DNA of 64,000 nt, taken from the NCBI RefSeq assembly GCF_030285665.1, contig NZ_CP127295.1:8990001-9054000 (forward strand). Reading direction: 5' to 3'. The translations under genes and the position numbers were made by a program. This document shows, piece by piece, positions 20,497 through 28,767 of the stretch. Numbering within the stretch: position 1 is the first letter of the stretch; each line of letters begins with the position of its first letter. The notes under the pieces were generated by a model that was not told the DNA's origin, did no database searches, and saw nothing but the letters and a program-made list of their open reading frames with translations. The DNA is from Amycolatopsis mongoliensis (GTDB taxonomy: Bacteria; Actinomycetota; Actinomycetes; Mycobacteriales; Pseudonocardiaceae).

Positions 20497-21498
20497 ATGA
20501 GCAACCGGCCGTCGACGCTCGAGGAAGTGGCCCGCCTGGCCGGGGTGTCCACCGGCACCGTGTCCCGGGTGATCAACAACGCCCCGCACGTCAGCAAGAA
20601 GTCGCGCGAAGCCGTGCAGCGGGCCATCGAAGAGCTCGGGTACGTGCCGAACACCGCGGCCCGGTCGCTCGCCACGGCGCGGCGCGGCGCGGTGGTGCTG
20701 GCCATCTCCAGCGACGACCCGGCGTTGTTCGCCAACCAGTTCTTCGCCGAGGTGATCGCCGGGGTCAACGCCGTCATCGAGGAAACCGACCTCCAGCTGA
20801 TGCTGGTGCTCGCGGCGTCCGAACGCGGCCGCTCGCGGCTGACGCGGATCCTGCAGTCGCGCGCCGCCGACGGCGTCCTGCTGCTGGCCCTGCGGGAGAA
20901 CGACCCGCTGTCGAAGATCGCCGACGAGGGCCAGGTGCCGGTCGTCCACGGCGGACGCTCGCTCGACCGCACTCCCCAGCACTACGTCGACGCCGACAAC
21001 CGCGGCGGCGCCCGGCAGGCCGTGGAGTACCTGGTCTCGCTCGGGCGGCAGCGGATCGCGACGATCACCGGGCAGACCGACCAGCACGCCGGCGTCAACC
21101 GGTACCTCGGCTACCGGGAAGCCCTCGCGCTGGCCGGGCTGCCCGACCACCGCGTCGTGCACGGCGACTTCAGCGAGGCCAGCGGCGTCGAAGGGATGGC
21201 GCGGCTGCTCGACGAGCACCCGGATCTCGACGCCGTGTTCGTCGCTTCGGACGCGATGGCGGCCGGGGCGCTGAAGGTCCTGCGCTCGCGGGGGCTCTCG
21301 GTACCCGAGGACGTCGCGGTGGTCGGGTTCAACGACATCGTCACCGCGCAGCACACACACCCCGCGCTGACCACCGTCCGCCAGCCGATCGAGGCGCTCG
21401 GCCGGGAGATGACGCGGATGCTGGTGCGGCTGATCGACGGCGAGCAGCCGACGTCGCTGATCCTGCCGACCGAGCTGGTGGTCCGCGAGTCCGCCTGA
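20497..21498 (+). CDS. LacI-family repressor of the cellulose/cellobiose block
   Basis: 333 residues. HTH at residues 5-27 (TLEEVARLAGVSTGTVSRVIN) followed by the hinge YVPNTAARSLAT and a periplasmic-binding-like sensor domain ending VVGFNDIVTAQHTHPALTTVRQP. It closes the importer/glucosidase gene set and its promoter carries the same palindrome as the dehydrogenase operon and the cellulase/importer promoter. I therefore infer a CebR-like repressor released by cello-oligosaccharide. The stop faces the DUF2264 gene's stop with only 5 nt between. Confidence 0.92.
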   Translation: MSNRPSTLEEVARLAGVSTGTVSRVINNAPHVSKKSREAVQRAIEELGYVPNTAARSLATARRGAVVLAISSDDPALFANQFFAEVIAGVNAVIEETDLQLMLVLAASERGRSRLTRILQSRAADGVLLLALRENDPLSKIADEGQVPVVHGGRSLDRTPQHYVDADNRGGARQAVEYLVSLGRQRIATITGQTDQHAGVNRYLGYREALALAGLPDHRVVHGDFSEASGVEGMARLLDEHPDLDAVFVASDAMAAGALKVLRSRGLSVPEDVAVVGFNDIVTAQHTHPALTTVRQPIEALGREMTRMLVRLIDGEQPTSLILPTELVVRESA

Positions 21499-21503
21499 GC
21501 GCG

Positions 21504-23288
21504 TCATCCGGCGGTCACTTCCAGGGGGTCGAAGGCGATCCGGACGGTGAAGCCGTCCGGCCAGCGGATCTCCGTGCCGTCGGCGGTGACGTCCGCTCCC
21601 CCGGCGCCGAGCACCGCGTGGGCGGCGAAGACCGTCGTGCCCTCGGCGGGACCGGTGAGCCGGGCCAAGGTCACCCAGGGGGTGTACGCGGTGCCGTGTG
21701 GCGCGCGAACCTCGTCCTGCCCGGCCCAGCCGGTGAGGGGTTCCAGCACCGAGTCCGCGGCCCAGCCGGTCTGCTCCGCGGTCGCTCCCGGCGGGCCGCC
21801 GACCACCCGGTGCACGCGCACCTCGTCTCGCCCGCGCGCCACGGTGACGCTCTCGACCCGCAAGCCGGGGACCGCCGCCGTTCCGAAGATCGGGCGGTGC
21901 CAGGACGCGGCCCAGCCCCAGCCGTCACCGCTGCCGGCGCCGAGGGGGTGGATCCGGCGACGGACGCTGCGCACTCCCTCGACGACGACGGCGAAGTGGT
22001 TGTCGGCGGGGTTGTCCTTGGCCGTGGGGCCGGTGTGGGTGGAGTAGGCGAAGCGGCCGTAGTGCGGATCGTCGCCGGCAGCCGACTCGGCTTCGTGGGG
22101 CCTCAGGTGGTCGCTGCCGTGGTTGTGCAGCCGGACGACGCCGTCCGCCTTCTGCAGCAGGAATCCCGGCGCCGGCTCCGCGCGGATGGTGTCCGCGTCC
22201 TCCGATTCCTCCGTGGACGTCCACAGTGGATGATCCTCCGGGGCGAGCAGGCAGACGAACGCCTTCGACGCCCAGTACGGCGAGCCCGGGCCGGAGTAGA
22301 ACTGCGTGGTCGGCGCGTGCGGGCCGTGCCAGCCTAGGCTCAGGAGGCCGTGGTCGTCGACGGCGCCGCGGTCGAGGAAGTACTTGAGAGCGCCGCTGAG
22401 CAGCCGCCGGGACAGGCCCGGGCGCAGCGGGGTGCCGCCGGTGACCGCACCGAGGCCGACCGCCGACACGGCGGCGAAGCGGTAGGTCAGCGAACGTCCG
22501 AAGTGGAGGGGCGCGCCGTCGGCACCGAACCACAGTTTCAGGCTCGCCAGGTGCTCGCGCAGCCGGTCGCCATGGTGCGTCGGCTTCCCGGCGAGGTGGG
22601 CGTCCAGGACCGGGTAGAGGTGCATGGCCCAGCCGTTGTAGTAGTCGAACGCACGACCGTCGCCGTCGGCGTACCAGCCGTCGCCGCGGTACCAGCCCTC
22701 GAGGAGTTCGAGCGCGCGGTCGCGGGCCCGCGCGGTCGCGGCGTCACCGCGGCCGACGTCGACGAGGAACCCGGCGACGGTGAACGGGAACAGGTACCAG
22801 TTGTTCGGCGCCGGGACGTGCCTCAGCGCGCCGCGCAGCCACTCTTCGACGCGGTCTTGGACTGGCGTTTCAAGCTGGTCCCAGAGCCAGGGCCGCGTCA
22901 GCCGGAGTCCGAGCGCGACGGACGCGGACTCGACCATCGGCTGCCCGGCCACGTCGTGGCCGAGGATCACCGGCCACGACTCGGGGTCGTCGCGGCCCGG
23001 GGTGCGGGTGCCCGCGTCGAGGCCTTCGGCGTAGCGCTCCAGCCAGTTGCGGGGGTCTCCGCCCCCGGCCACGCGGAAGGCGGCGGCGAGGAACGTGCGG
23101 GCGAAGCCTTCGAGCCCGTCCGAGCGGACGCCGTTGGCCGACGCCGGTCCGGGCAGGTCGAGCCGCGCTTTCCCGGGGCTCGCCCAGCGCCACGCGGCGT
23201 CGAGGAGCCCGTCCGCGGCGGCGACCCAGTGCTCGCGCGTGTAGCCGGTGTGCGGGCTCAGCTCGTGGTCGTCGGGGGGCAGCTTCAC
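21504..23288 (-). CDS. DUF2264 family protein
   Basis: 594 residues. The first two thirds match the DUF2264 pattern of an alpha-helical (alpha/alpha) barrel (HWVAAADGLLDAAWRWASP, NNWYLFPFTVAGFLVDVG, FDYYNGWAMHLYPVLDAHL); the C-terminal third is beta-rich. No signal peptide, so it should act in the cytoplasm. The barrel resembles polysaccharide lyases and glycuronyl hydrolases, and the setting (last gene of a sugar import operon with a 2-hydroxyacid dehydrogenase) suggests hydrolysis or elimination on an imported oligosaccharide; the reaction is not established. The GTG start overlaps the preceding stop (GTGA). Confidence 0.85.
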   Translation of the reverse strand: MKLPPDDHELSPHTGYTREHWVAAADGLLDAAWRWASPGKARLDLPGPASANGVRSDGLEGFARTFLAAAFRVAGGGDPRNWLERYAEGLDAGTRTPGRDDPESWPVILGHDVAGQPMVESASVALGLRLTRPWLWDQLETPVQDRVEEWLRGALRHVPAPNNWYLFPFTVAGFLVDVGRGDAATARARDRALELLEGWYRGDGWYADGDGRAFDYYNGWAMHLYPVLDAHLAGKPTHHGDRLREHLASLKLWFGADGAPLHFGRSLTYRFAAVSAVGLGAVTGGTPLRPGLSRRLLSGALKYFLDRGAVDDHGLLSLGWHGPHAPTTQFYSGPGSPYWASKAFVCLLAPEDHPLWTSTEESEDADTIRAEPAPGFLLQKADGVVRLHNHGSDHLRPHEAESAAGDDPHYGRFAYSTHTGPTAKDNPADNHFAVVVEGVRSVRRRIHPLGAGSGDGWGWAASWHRPIFGTAAVPGLRVESVTVARGRDEVRVHRVVGGPPGATAEQTGWAADSVLEPLTGWAGQDEVRAPHGTAYTPWVTLARLTGPAEGTTVFAAHAVLGAGGADVTADGTEIRWPDGFTVRIAFDPLEVTAG

Positions 23289-24259
23289 GCGATCAGTCCC
23301 ATCCGGTCGCGGTGCAGCGGGTGGGCGAAGCCGTCGCCGGCCACCCAGCGCGCGACCTCGGCGACGGCCAGCGCCGCCAGCCGGCCCATTTCGTTGCCCT
23401 GCGAACCCGCCAGGTGCGGGGTGATGAGCACGTTCTCGTCCGTCCACAGCGGGTGTCCCGGCGGCAGGACCTCGGGTTCGGTGACGTCGAGGATCGCCCG
23501 GATCCGCCCGGATCCGGTGGCCTCGGCGAGAGCGTCCTGGTCGAGGACGGCGCCGCGGGCGGTGTTGATCAGCACGGCGTCCGGGCGCATCGACCCGATC
23601 AGCTCCCGGCTGACCAGGCCGCGCGTCTCGGGCAGCAGCGGCGTGTGGACGCTGACGACGTCACTGCGTTCGAACAGCTCGGCCAGTCCCACCGGCTCGG
23701 CTCCCTCCACGTCGGTCACATACGGATCATGCACCAGTATCCGCAGGTCGTGAGGTTGCAGCAGCTCGATCACCCGGCGGCCGATCATCGACGCGGACAG
23801 GATGCCGACCGTCCTCCGGTAGTTGCCGACGTCCCGGGGCACGGCGAGCCAGTCGTCGCGGACGCGGTCCACGCGGTAGCCGCGAGCGCGTTCGAGCACG
23901 CGTTTGCCCGACAGCAGGATCATGGCGAGGGTGTACTCGGCGACGGGCACGGCGTTGGCCTCGGCCGCGGAAGTCACCTCGATGCCCCGGTCCCAGCACG
24001 CCTCGGTGACGTGCGCGCGGACCGACCCGGCGGTGTGCACGACCGCGCGCAGGTTCGGGGCGGCGGCGAGCGCGACGGCGTCCAGTGGCGGGCAGCCCCA
24101 GCCGGTGACCAGCAGCTCGACGTCCCGAAGCGGGGCACCGGCGAAGTCGTCGATCACGCCTTCGGCCAGGTCGACGAGCCCGCGTAGCTTGGCCAGTGTC
24201 CCGTCGTCGAGGACGGCGTCGGCCGCGTCCCGGCTCATCGCGAGGGCGGCGCGGATCAC
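23285..24259 (-). CDS. D-isomer-specific 2-hydroxyacid dehydrogenase family protein
   Basis: 324 residues. Catalytic Arg in INTARGAVLDQDAL, Glu in ILDVTEPEVLPPGHPLW and His in LITPHLAGSQGNEMG are all present. The dinucleotide loop is unusual: VGILSASMIGRRV replaces the common GxGxxG with SxSxxG, so cofactor binding may differ. GTG 24259 overlaps the permease stop and its own stop overlaps the DUF2264 start. Likely reduces or oxidises a 2-keto/2-hydroxy acid derived from the imported sugar (inferred). Confidence 0.88.
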   Translation of the reverse strand: MIRAALAMSRDAADAVLDDGTLAKLRGLVDLAEGVIDDFAGAPLRDVELLVTGWGCPPLDAVALAAAPNLRAVVHTAGSVRAHVTEACWDRGIEVTSAAEANAVPVAEYTLAMILLSGKRVLERARGYRVDRVRDDWLAVPRDVGNYRRTVGILSASMIGRRVIELLQPHDLRILVHDPYVTDVEGAEPVGLAELFERSDVVSVHTPLLPETRGLVSRELIGSMRPDAVLINTARGAVLDQDALAEATGSGRIRAILDVTEPEVLPPGHPLWTDENVLITPHLAGSQGNEMGRLAALAVAEVARWVAGDGFAHPLHRDRMGLIA

Positions 24260-25089
24260 TTGACCGCTCCCGCGGTGAGCCCGGAGCGCCAGAAGCGTTG
24301 CAGCAGAACGAAAGCGAGCAGCAGCGGGAGGACGGCCAGGAGTGAGCCCATGATGACGACCGGGTAGTACTCGGGCGACACGGTGGCCGAGCTGTTCCAG
24401 GCGTAGAGGCCGAGGCTGACGGGGTAGAGCTTCTGGTCGGACAGCATCACCATGGGCAGGAAGAAGTTGTTCCAGATCGCGGTGAGCTGGAACAGGAACA
24501 CGGTGACCACGCCGGGCCCGAGCATCCTCAGCGCGACCCGGAAGTACGTCGCCAGCTCGCCGGCGCCGTCGATGCGGGCGGCTTCCAGGACTTCGTCCGG
24601 GACGTACCCCTGGCTGAACACGCGGCCGAGGTAGACGCCGAACGGGTTGAACAGCACCGGCACGAACACCGCCCACGGCGTGTCGACGAGCCCGGTGCCC
24701 GACGCCATCAGGTACAGCGGCAGCGCGAGCACGGTCTGCGGCACCATGACCGCGGCGAGCACCAGGCCGAAGAGCTTTTCCTTGTGCTTGAATCGGTACT
24801 TGTCGAAGGCGTACCCGCACGCGATGCTGATCAGCGAGCTGAGCGCGCCGCCGGCGACGGCGTAGAAGAGGCTGTTGGCGTACCAGCGGCCGTAGCTCCC
24901 CTTGTCCATCGCGAAGAGGTCTCTGAGGTTCTCCAGCGGCGAGAACCCTTTAAGCGACAAGAGATCGCTGCCGAAGAGCGCGTCGCCGCTCTTGGCCGCG
25001 GCGAGGACGAGCCACAGCACGGGCAGGAGCGTGTAGAGCACGGAGATCCCGACGACGGTGTTGACGGCCGTGCGGCTGAGCAGCTTCAC
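24256..25089 (-). CDS. ABC sugar importer permease (MalG-like), second system
   Basis: 277 residues, six predicted helices and the EAA loop EAARIDGAGELATYFRVALR. GTG 25089 overlaps the stop of the other permease by 4 nt. Works with the permease at 25086-26006 and the lipoprotein at 26221-27522. Confidence 0.92.
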   Translation of the reverse strand: MKLLSRTAVNTVVGISVLYTLLPVLWLVLAAAKSGDALFGSDLLSLKGFSPLENLRDLFAMDKGSYGRWYANSLFYAVAGGALSSLISIACGYAFDKYRFKHKEKLFGLVLAAVMVPQTVLALPLYLMASGTGLVDTPWAVFVPVLFNPFGVYLGRVFSQGYVPDEVLEAARIDGAGELATYFRVALRMLGPGVVTVFLFQLTAIWNNFFLPMVMLSDQKLYPVSLGLYAWNSSATVSPEYYPVVIMGSLLAVLPLLLAFVLLQRFWRSGLTAGAVK

Positions 25090-26006
25090 GAGGTCACCTC
25101 CCGGGTGCGGTTGGTCCAGCGCGTCACGCCGTAGGACAGCGCGATCGTGCAGGCGAGGAGGATGACGGACGCGGCCGCGGCGAGGCCGTAGTTGTTGCGG
25201 GTGAAGGCGGCGTCGTAGATGTACATGCTGGGCGAGAAGCGCGCGGTGATCACCGGCGTGGACTGCGAGAGCAGCATCGGCTCGGTGAACAGCTGCAGCG
25301 ACCAGATGAGCGTGAACAGCACGACCATCACTACGCTCGACCGGATCAGCGGGGTCTTGATGCGCAGGGCCGTGCGGACCGGGCCGGCGCCGTCGACGAC
25401 CGCGGCTTCGAGCACTTCGCGCGGCACGGCTTGCAGGGCGGCGCAGAAGATGACGACGTTGTAACCGAGGTTGCTCCACAGGGCGATGTTCACGATCGCC
25501 GGGAGGGCGATGATCCCGCCGTCGCCGAACAGCGCGACCGGGCTGAGGCCGGGGGTGTAGAGGTAGAGCCAGATGATCGCGGCGATGATCCCGGGCACGG
25601 CGTGCGGCAGGAAGAGCCCGAGCCGTGCCAGCGACTTCAGCCGCGCGGCGGCGGAGTCGAGCAGCAGGGCGAGCCCGAGCGACGCGACGACCAGGAGCGG
25701 CAGGTAGATCAGGCAGTAGAGGGCGATGACGCCGAGTCCGTTGAGGAAGGTGGGATCGCCGAAGACGGCGAGGTAGCTGCGCAGGCCGACGAAAACGGTG
25801 TGCTCGGGCCCGAAGCCGAGCCCGGGCTCGTCGGCACCGAAGAAGCTCAGCCAGACGGCGGTCCCGACGGGCACGAGGAAGACGGCGACGAGAAGGACGA
25901 AGAAGGGCGCCATGAGGACGACGGCAGCGGAACGTTCCCGATCGCTGCGGCGAGGAGTCGCGGCCTTCGCGGGAGGGGGTGCGGGCCGGGTCAGCGTGGC
26001 GGTCAT
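25086..26006 (-). CDS. ABC sugar importer permease (MalF-like), second system
   Basis: 306 residues with a Pro/Ala-rich cytoplasmic N-terminus, first helix VVLMAPFFVLLVAVFLVPVG and EAA loop EAAVVDGAGPVRTALRIKTP. GGAGG lies 6 nt before ATG 26006. A 214-nt spacer containing a palindromic element separates it from the lipoprotein gene. Confidence 0.92.
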   Translation of the reverse strand: MTATLTRPAPPPAKAATPRRSDRERSAAVVLMAPFFVLLVAVFLVPVGTAVWLSFFGADEPGLGFGPEHTVFVGLRSYLAVFGDPTFLNGLGVIALYCLIYLPLLVVASLGLALLLDSAAARLKSLARLGLFLPHAVPGIIAAIIWLYLYTPGLSPVALFGDGGIIALPAIVNIALWSNLGYNVVIFCAALQAVPREVLEAAVVDGAGPVRTALRIKTPLIRSSVVMVVLFTLIWSLQLFTEPMLLSQSTPVITARFSPSMYIYDAAFTRNNYGLAAAASVILLACTIALSYGVTRWTNRTREVTS

Positions 26007-26125
26007 CGACGACCTCCGGTCAGCCGGGCCGGGTCGCCGACCGTCGTGGCCGGGAGGAACACGGGCGACGCCAGCGGCGACCGCCGGCCGGCCGGGCTCG
26101 GCCGGCGCCACCGATCACCCCGGCT

Positions 26126-26186
26126 GAAGTCCGTGAATGGCTCATTGAGGGACATAGAGTCCCGCGATGGGACATTCACGGACTTC
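26126..26186. repeat. Imperfect palindromic element in the second ABC operon
   Basis: Perfect 14-nt outer arms GAAGTCCGTGAATG (26126-26139) and CATTCACGGACTTC (26173-26186), plus an inner GGGAC/GTCCC stem, form a 61-bp element between the lipoprotein and permease genes. It resembles the GTCCGTGAATG...CATTCACGGAC palindromes I recall as recurrent between genes in Amycolatopsis; that recollection needs a genome search. It may stabilise the lipoprotein mRNA. Confidence 0.8.
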
Positions 26187-26220
26187 GTCGAGGCGGCCGA
26201 GAGGCGGGTCGGGGTGACGG

Positions 26221-27522
26221 TCATCGGACGGTCCCTCGGCTTTCGTGCTCGGTCGTCGCCAGGCCGAGGGCGACCAGGTCCGGCATGGTCGCCTTCTGGG
26301 CGTCGCGGACCGCGTCCAGCAGCGTGCCGTTGCCCGCACCCGCTCGCGCGAAGCCGTCCTGCAGGACCCGCTGCGTCGCGCTCATCCGGGGGCCCCACGT
26401 CCAGCCGTCGCGGATGAGGTGGGCCTGCTCGTCGAACAGCCGGTAGATGTCCTGGCCGCCGTAGTACGCGCGGTCGAACGCCTTGCCGCCCACCTCGACC
26501 AGCGCGGGCGCCGCCGGGTACTGGCTGCTCGTGCCGCTCGAGAGCCGGGCGCGCAACGCGTCCGGGTGGGAGACCTGCCACTCGATGAACTCCATCGCCG
26601 CCTCCGGATTCGCACTGTCCTTGGTGATCGCGAACGTCGAGCCGCCGTGCGTGCCGACCGCCGGGTGGGCCGGATCCCACTGCGGCAGCGGCGCGATCGC
26701 CCACTTGCCCTTCTGGCCGGGTCGCGCCTTCATCTGCGCGCCCGCGTCCCACGCGCCGCTCAGCCGCGCGACGACCAGGTCCTGGCCGATCTGCGCGTCG
26801 CTCTGGCGGCTCAGCGACGCGTTGGCGAAGACCAGGCCGTCCTCGATCAAGCCCTGCCAGTACCCGGAAACGCGCTGGGTGGCGGCGTCGGCGAGCGAGA
26901 CGTTCCACGCGCCCGCCGACGTGTCGAACCAGCGCGCCCCGGCCTGCCAGGCGAACGCGGCGAACTGCATGCCGCCGTCGGTCGGGAACAGCGCGATCCG
27001 GCGGCGGCCGTCACGGATCCGGCGGGCCGCCGCGGCGAACTCGTCCCACGTCCGCGGAATCGGCTCGGGGAACAGGTCCGTGCGGTAGTGCAGCACCATC
27101 GGCTCGACGTCGAGCGGGACCGTGAACACCCGGCCGGCGAACGTCGTCAGCCGCAACGCCTGCGGCAGCAGTTTCGCCCGGAGCCGGTCGCTCACGAGGT
27201 CCGTGATGTCCCGCGCGACGCCGTCGATCGCGAAGCCGGGCACCTGCGGGTATTCGATCGTGGCGACGTCGGGGGCGTTGCCCGCGCGGGCCGCGTTGCT
27301 CAGTTTCGCGTAACCGCCCTGGTCGCCGGACGGGATCTGCTGGAAGTCGACGCGGATGCGGTTCTGCGTGCGGTTGAACGCGTCGACGACCTGCTGGCTG
27401 CCGCGCAGCGCCGACCAGAACCTGATCCGGGCCGGGCCGCCGGAGCCCGCGGGCGCCGAGCACGCGGCCGCCAGCGGCAGGGCCAGGCTCGCGGCCAGCA
27501 CGGCACGGCGGCTTGCGGGCAT
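26221..27522 (-). CDS. ABC sugar importer, substrate-binding lipoprotein, second system
   Basis: 433 residues. Signal MPASRRAVLAASLALPLAAAC combines an SRR twin-arginine-like motif with a lipobox ending at Cys21, so export may be Tat-dependent. The mature domain is a family 1 solute-binding fold (IRFWSALRGSQQVVDAFNR; GKWAIAPLPQWDPAHP; GGSTFAITKDSANPEAAMEF). AGGAGG lies 5 nt before ATG 27522. First gene of the import operon; DeoR-type operator repeats lie in its promoter and overlap the end of the regulator gene. Confidence 0.92.
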   Translation of the reverse strand: MPASRRAVLAASLALPLAAACSAPAGSGGPARIRFWSALRGSQQVVDAFNRTQNRIRVDFQQIPSGDQGGYAKLSNAARAGNAPDVATIEYPQVPGFAIDGVARDITDLVSDRLRAKLLPQALRLTTFAGRVFTVPLDVEPMVLHYRTDLFPEPIPRTWDEFAAAARRIRDGRRRIALFPTDGGMQFAAFAWQAGARWFDTSAGAWNVSLADAATQRVSGYWQGLIEDGLVFANASLSRQSDAQIGQDLVVARLSGAWDAGAQMKARPGQKGKWAIAPLPQWDPAHPAVGTHGGSTFAITKDSANPEAAMEFIEWQVSHPDALRARLSSGTSSQYPAAPALVEVGGKAFDRAYYGGQDIYRLFDEQAHLIRDGWTWGPRMSATQRVLQDGFARAGAGNGTLLDAVRDAQKATMPDLVALGLATTEHESRGTVR

Positions 27523-27580
27523 CGTCGCCTCCTGTGGCGCGGTACGGGGACGCCCACAGTCTGATCACCTGAACGTTTTT

Positions 27581-27610
27581 CGGTCAATATTTCCGTTCAA
27601 CTCGGTCAAA
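27581..27610. promoter_or_regulatory. Repeated CGGTCAA-type sites in the import operon promoter
   Basis: CGGTCAAT (27581), CGTTCAA (27594) and CGGTCAAA (27603) recur upstream of the lipoprotein gene. The same octamer (as TTTGACCG) occurs twice in tandem at the DeoR-like regulator's own promoter, supporting these as its binding sites. Confidence 0.5.
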
Positions 27611-28678
27611 CGATCGGGTTGAACCGCGGACCTTCAGCTCGGGCAGCACTGCGATCTGACGTGCCGGCCCGGCTTCGGCGCCGAGACGTTCGAGCAGCAG
27701 CCCGGCGGCGAGCCGGCCCACCTCGGCCTTGGCCGGCGCGACCGCGGTCAGCGGCGGGCTCCCCAGCGCGGCGACGACGTCGTCGTAGGCCACGACCGAA
27801 CAGTCCCGCGGCACCGCGATCCCGGCCTCGGCCAGCTGCCGCACCAGCATCAGGGCGTCGACGTCACCGTGCATGACCACGCCGGAAGCCCCGCGCTCGC
27901 GCACGACGCCGGCGAGCGACGGCCCTTCGGCGGCGGCTGGGTCGGCGCCCGCGTCCGGCGCGCTGAGGACCGTGGTCGCGTCCTCGACCTCCGGCCGCGC
28001 GGCGCAGATCTCGGCGAACGCGGCGCGCAACGCCCGCGCCGTCGGGCTGTCGTCGCGCGCGGCCAGCACCAGCCGCCGGTGCCCGAGCGCCACCAGGTGC
28101 GTCACCGCGAGGTGCATGCCGAACCAGTGATCGGTACACACGGAATCCCGCGCGTGCAGGGCACTTCCCCGGCGGGGACGGCGTTCCAGCAGGACCACGG
28201 GCACGTCGACGCCGGCCAGCCAGCCGTCGTCCGCGGCTTCGGCATCGACGGTGCGCCAGCGCGGCGCGATCAGCAGCCCCCGGACGTCGTCCCCGGCGAG
28301 CGCGCGCTCCACGATCGGCCGGTCCGCCCCCGCGACCTGCGGCGCCGGGTGCAGCACGATCCGCGTGCCGGCCTCCTCCAGCGCGGCGCGGGCGCCGTGC
28401 ACGACCTCGTTGAGGTAGGCGTGCCGCTCGGGCACGACGAGCGCGACGACCCCGGTGTCCCGCTCCCCCGGCACCGGCGCCTGCCGCACCGGAACCAGCG
28501 ACCGCGCGACGCCGTGACCCCGCCGAAGCCGCCCGGCCCGGGCAAGGTCCTCGACGTCCCGGCGCGCGGTGATCACCGAGACCTCCAGCTCGGCGGCGAG
28601 ATCGGTGACCCGTACCTCACCCCGTGCCTCGACCACGGCCAGGACCCGCTGCCGCCGGTCCGCACCCGTCTCCCGCAT
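27584..28678 (-). CDS. DeoR-type HTH / LacI-like sensor hybrid transcription regulator
   Basis: 364 residues. An N-terminal DeoR winged helix (RRQRVLAVVEARGEVRVTDLAAELEVSVITARRDVEDL, helix-turn-helix around residues 20-45) is joined to a LacI/periplasmic-binding-protein sensor domain (GVVALVVPERHAYLNEVVHG; VVAYDDVVAALGSPPLTAVAP). ATG 28678 follows a weak AGGGTG site; a longer in-frame start exists but lacks support. It is directly upstream of the import operon in the same direction and probably represses it and itself until a sugar binds. Confidence 0.88.
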   Translation of the reverse strand: MRETGADRRQRVLAVVEARGEVRVTDLAAELEVSVITARRDVEDLARAGRLRRGHGVARSLVPVRQAPVPGERDTGVVALVVPERHAYLNEVVHGARAALEEAGTRIVLHPAPQVAGADRPIVERALAGDDVRGLLIAPRWRTVDAEAADDGWLAGVDVPVVLLERRPRRGSALHARDSVCTDHWFGMHLAVTHLVALGHRRLVLAARDDSPTARALRAAFAEICAARPEVEDATTVLSAPDAGADPAAAEGPSLAGVVRERGASGVVMHGDVDALMLVRQLAEAGIAVPRDCSVVAYDDVVAALGSPPLTAVAPAKAEVGRLAAGLLLERLGAEAGPARQIAVLPELKVRGSTRSFDRVERKY

Positions 28679-28698
28679 CACGTCACCCTGACTGTTCG

Positions 28699-28714
28699 TT
28701 TGACCGTTTGACCG
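28699..28714. promoter_or_regulatory. Tandem TTTGACCG repeats at the DeoR-like gene promoter
   Basis: Two exact head-to-tail TTTGACCG copies (28699-28706, 28707-28714) lie just downstream of a TATGCT box (28720-28715, minus strand), about 20 nt before the start codon. The arrangement suits a roadblock operator for autoregulation. Confidence 0.55.
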
Positions 28715-28767
28715 AGCATAGCGATCACACGTGAGCCGACGGCGCCGAGCATCCGAGCCGGCCGCCG

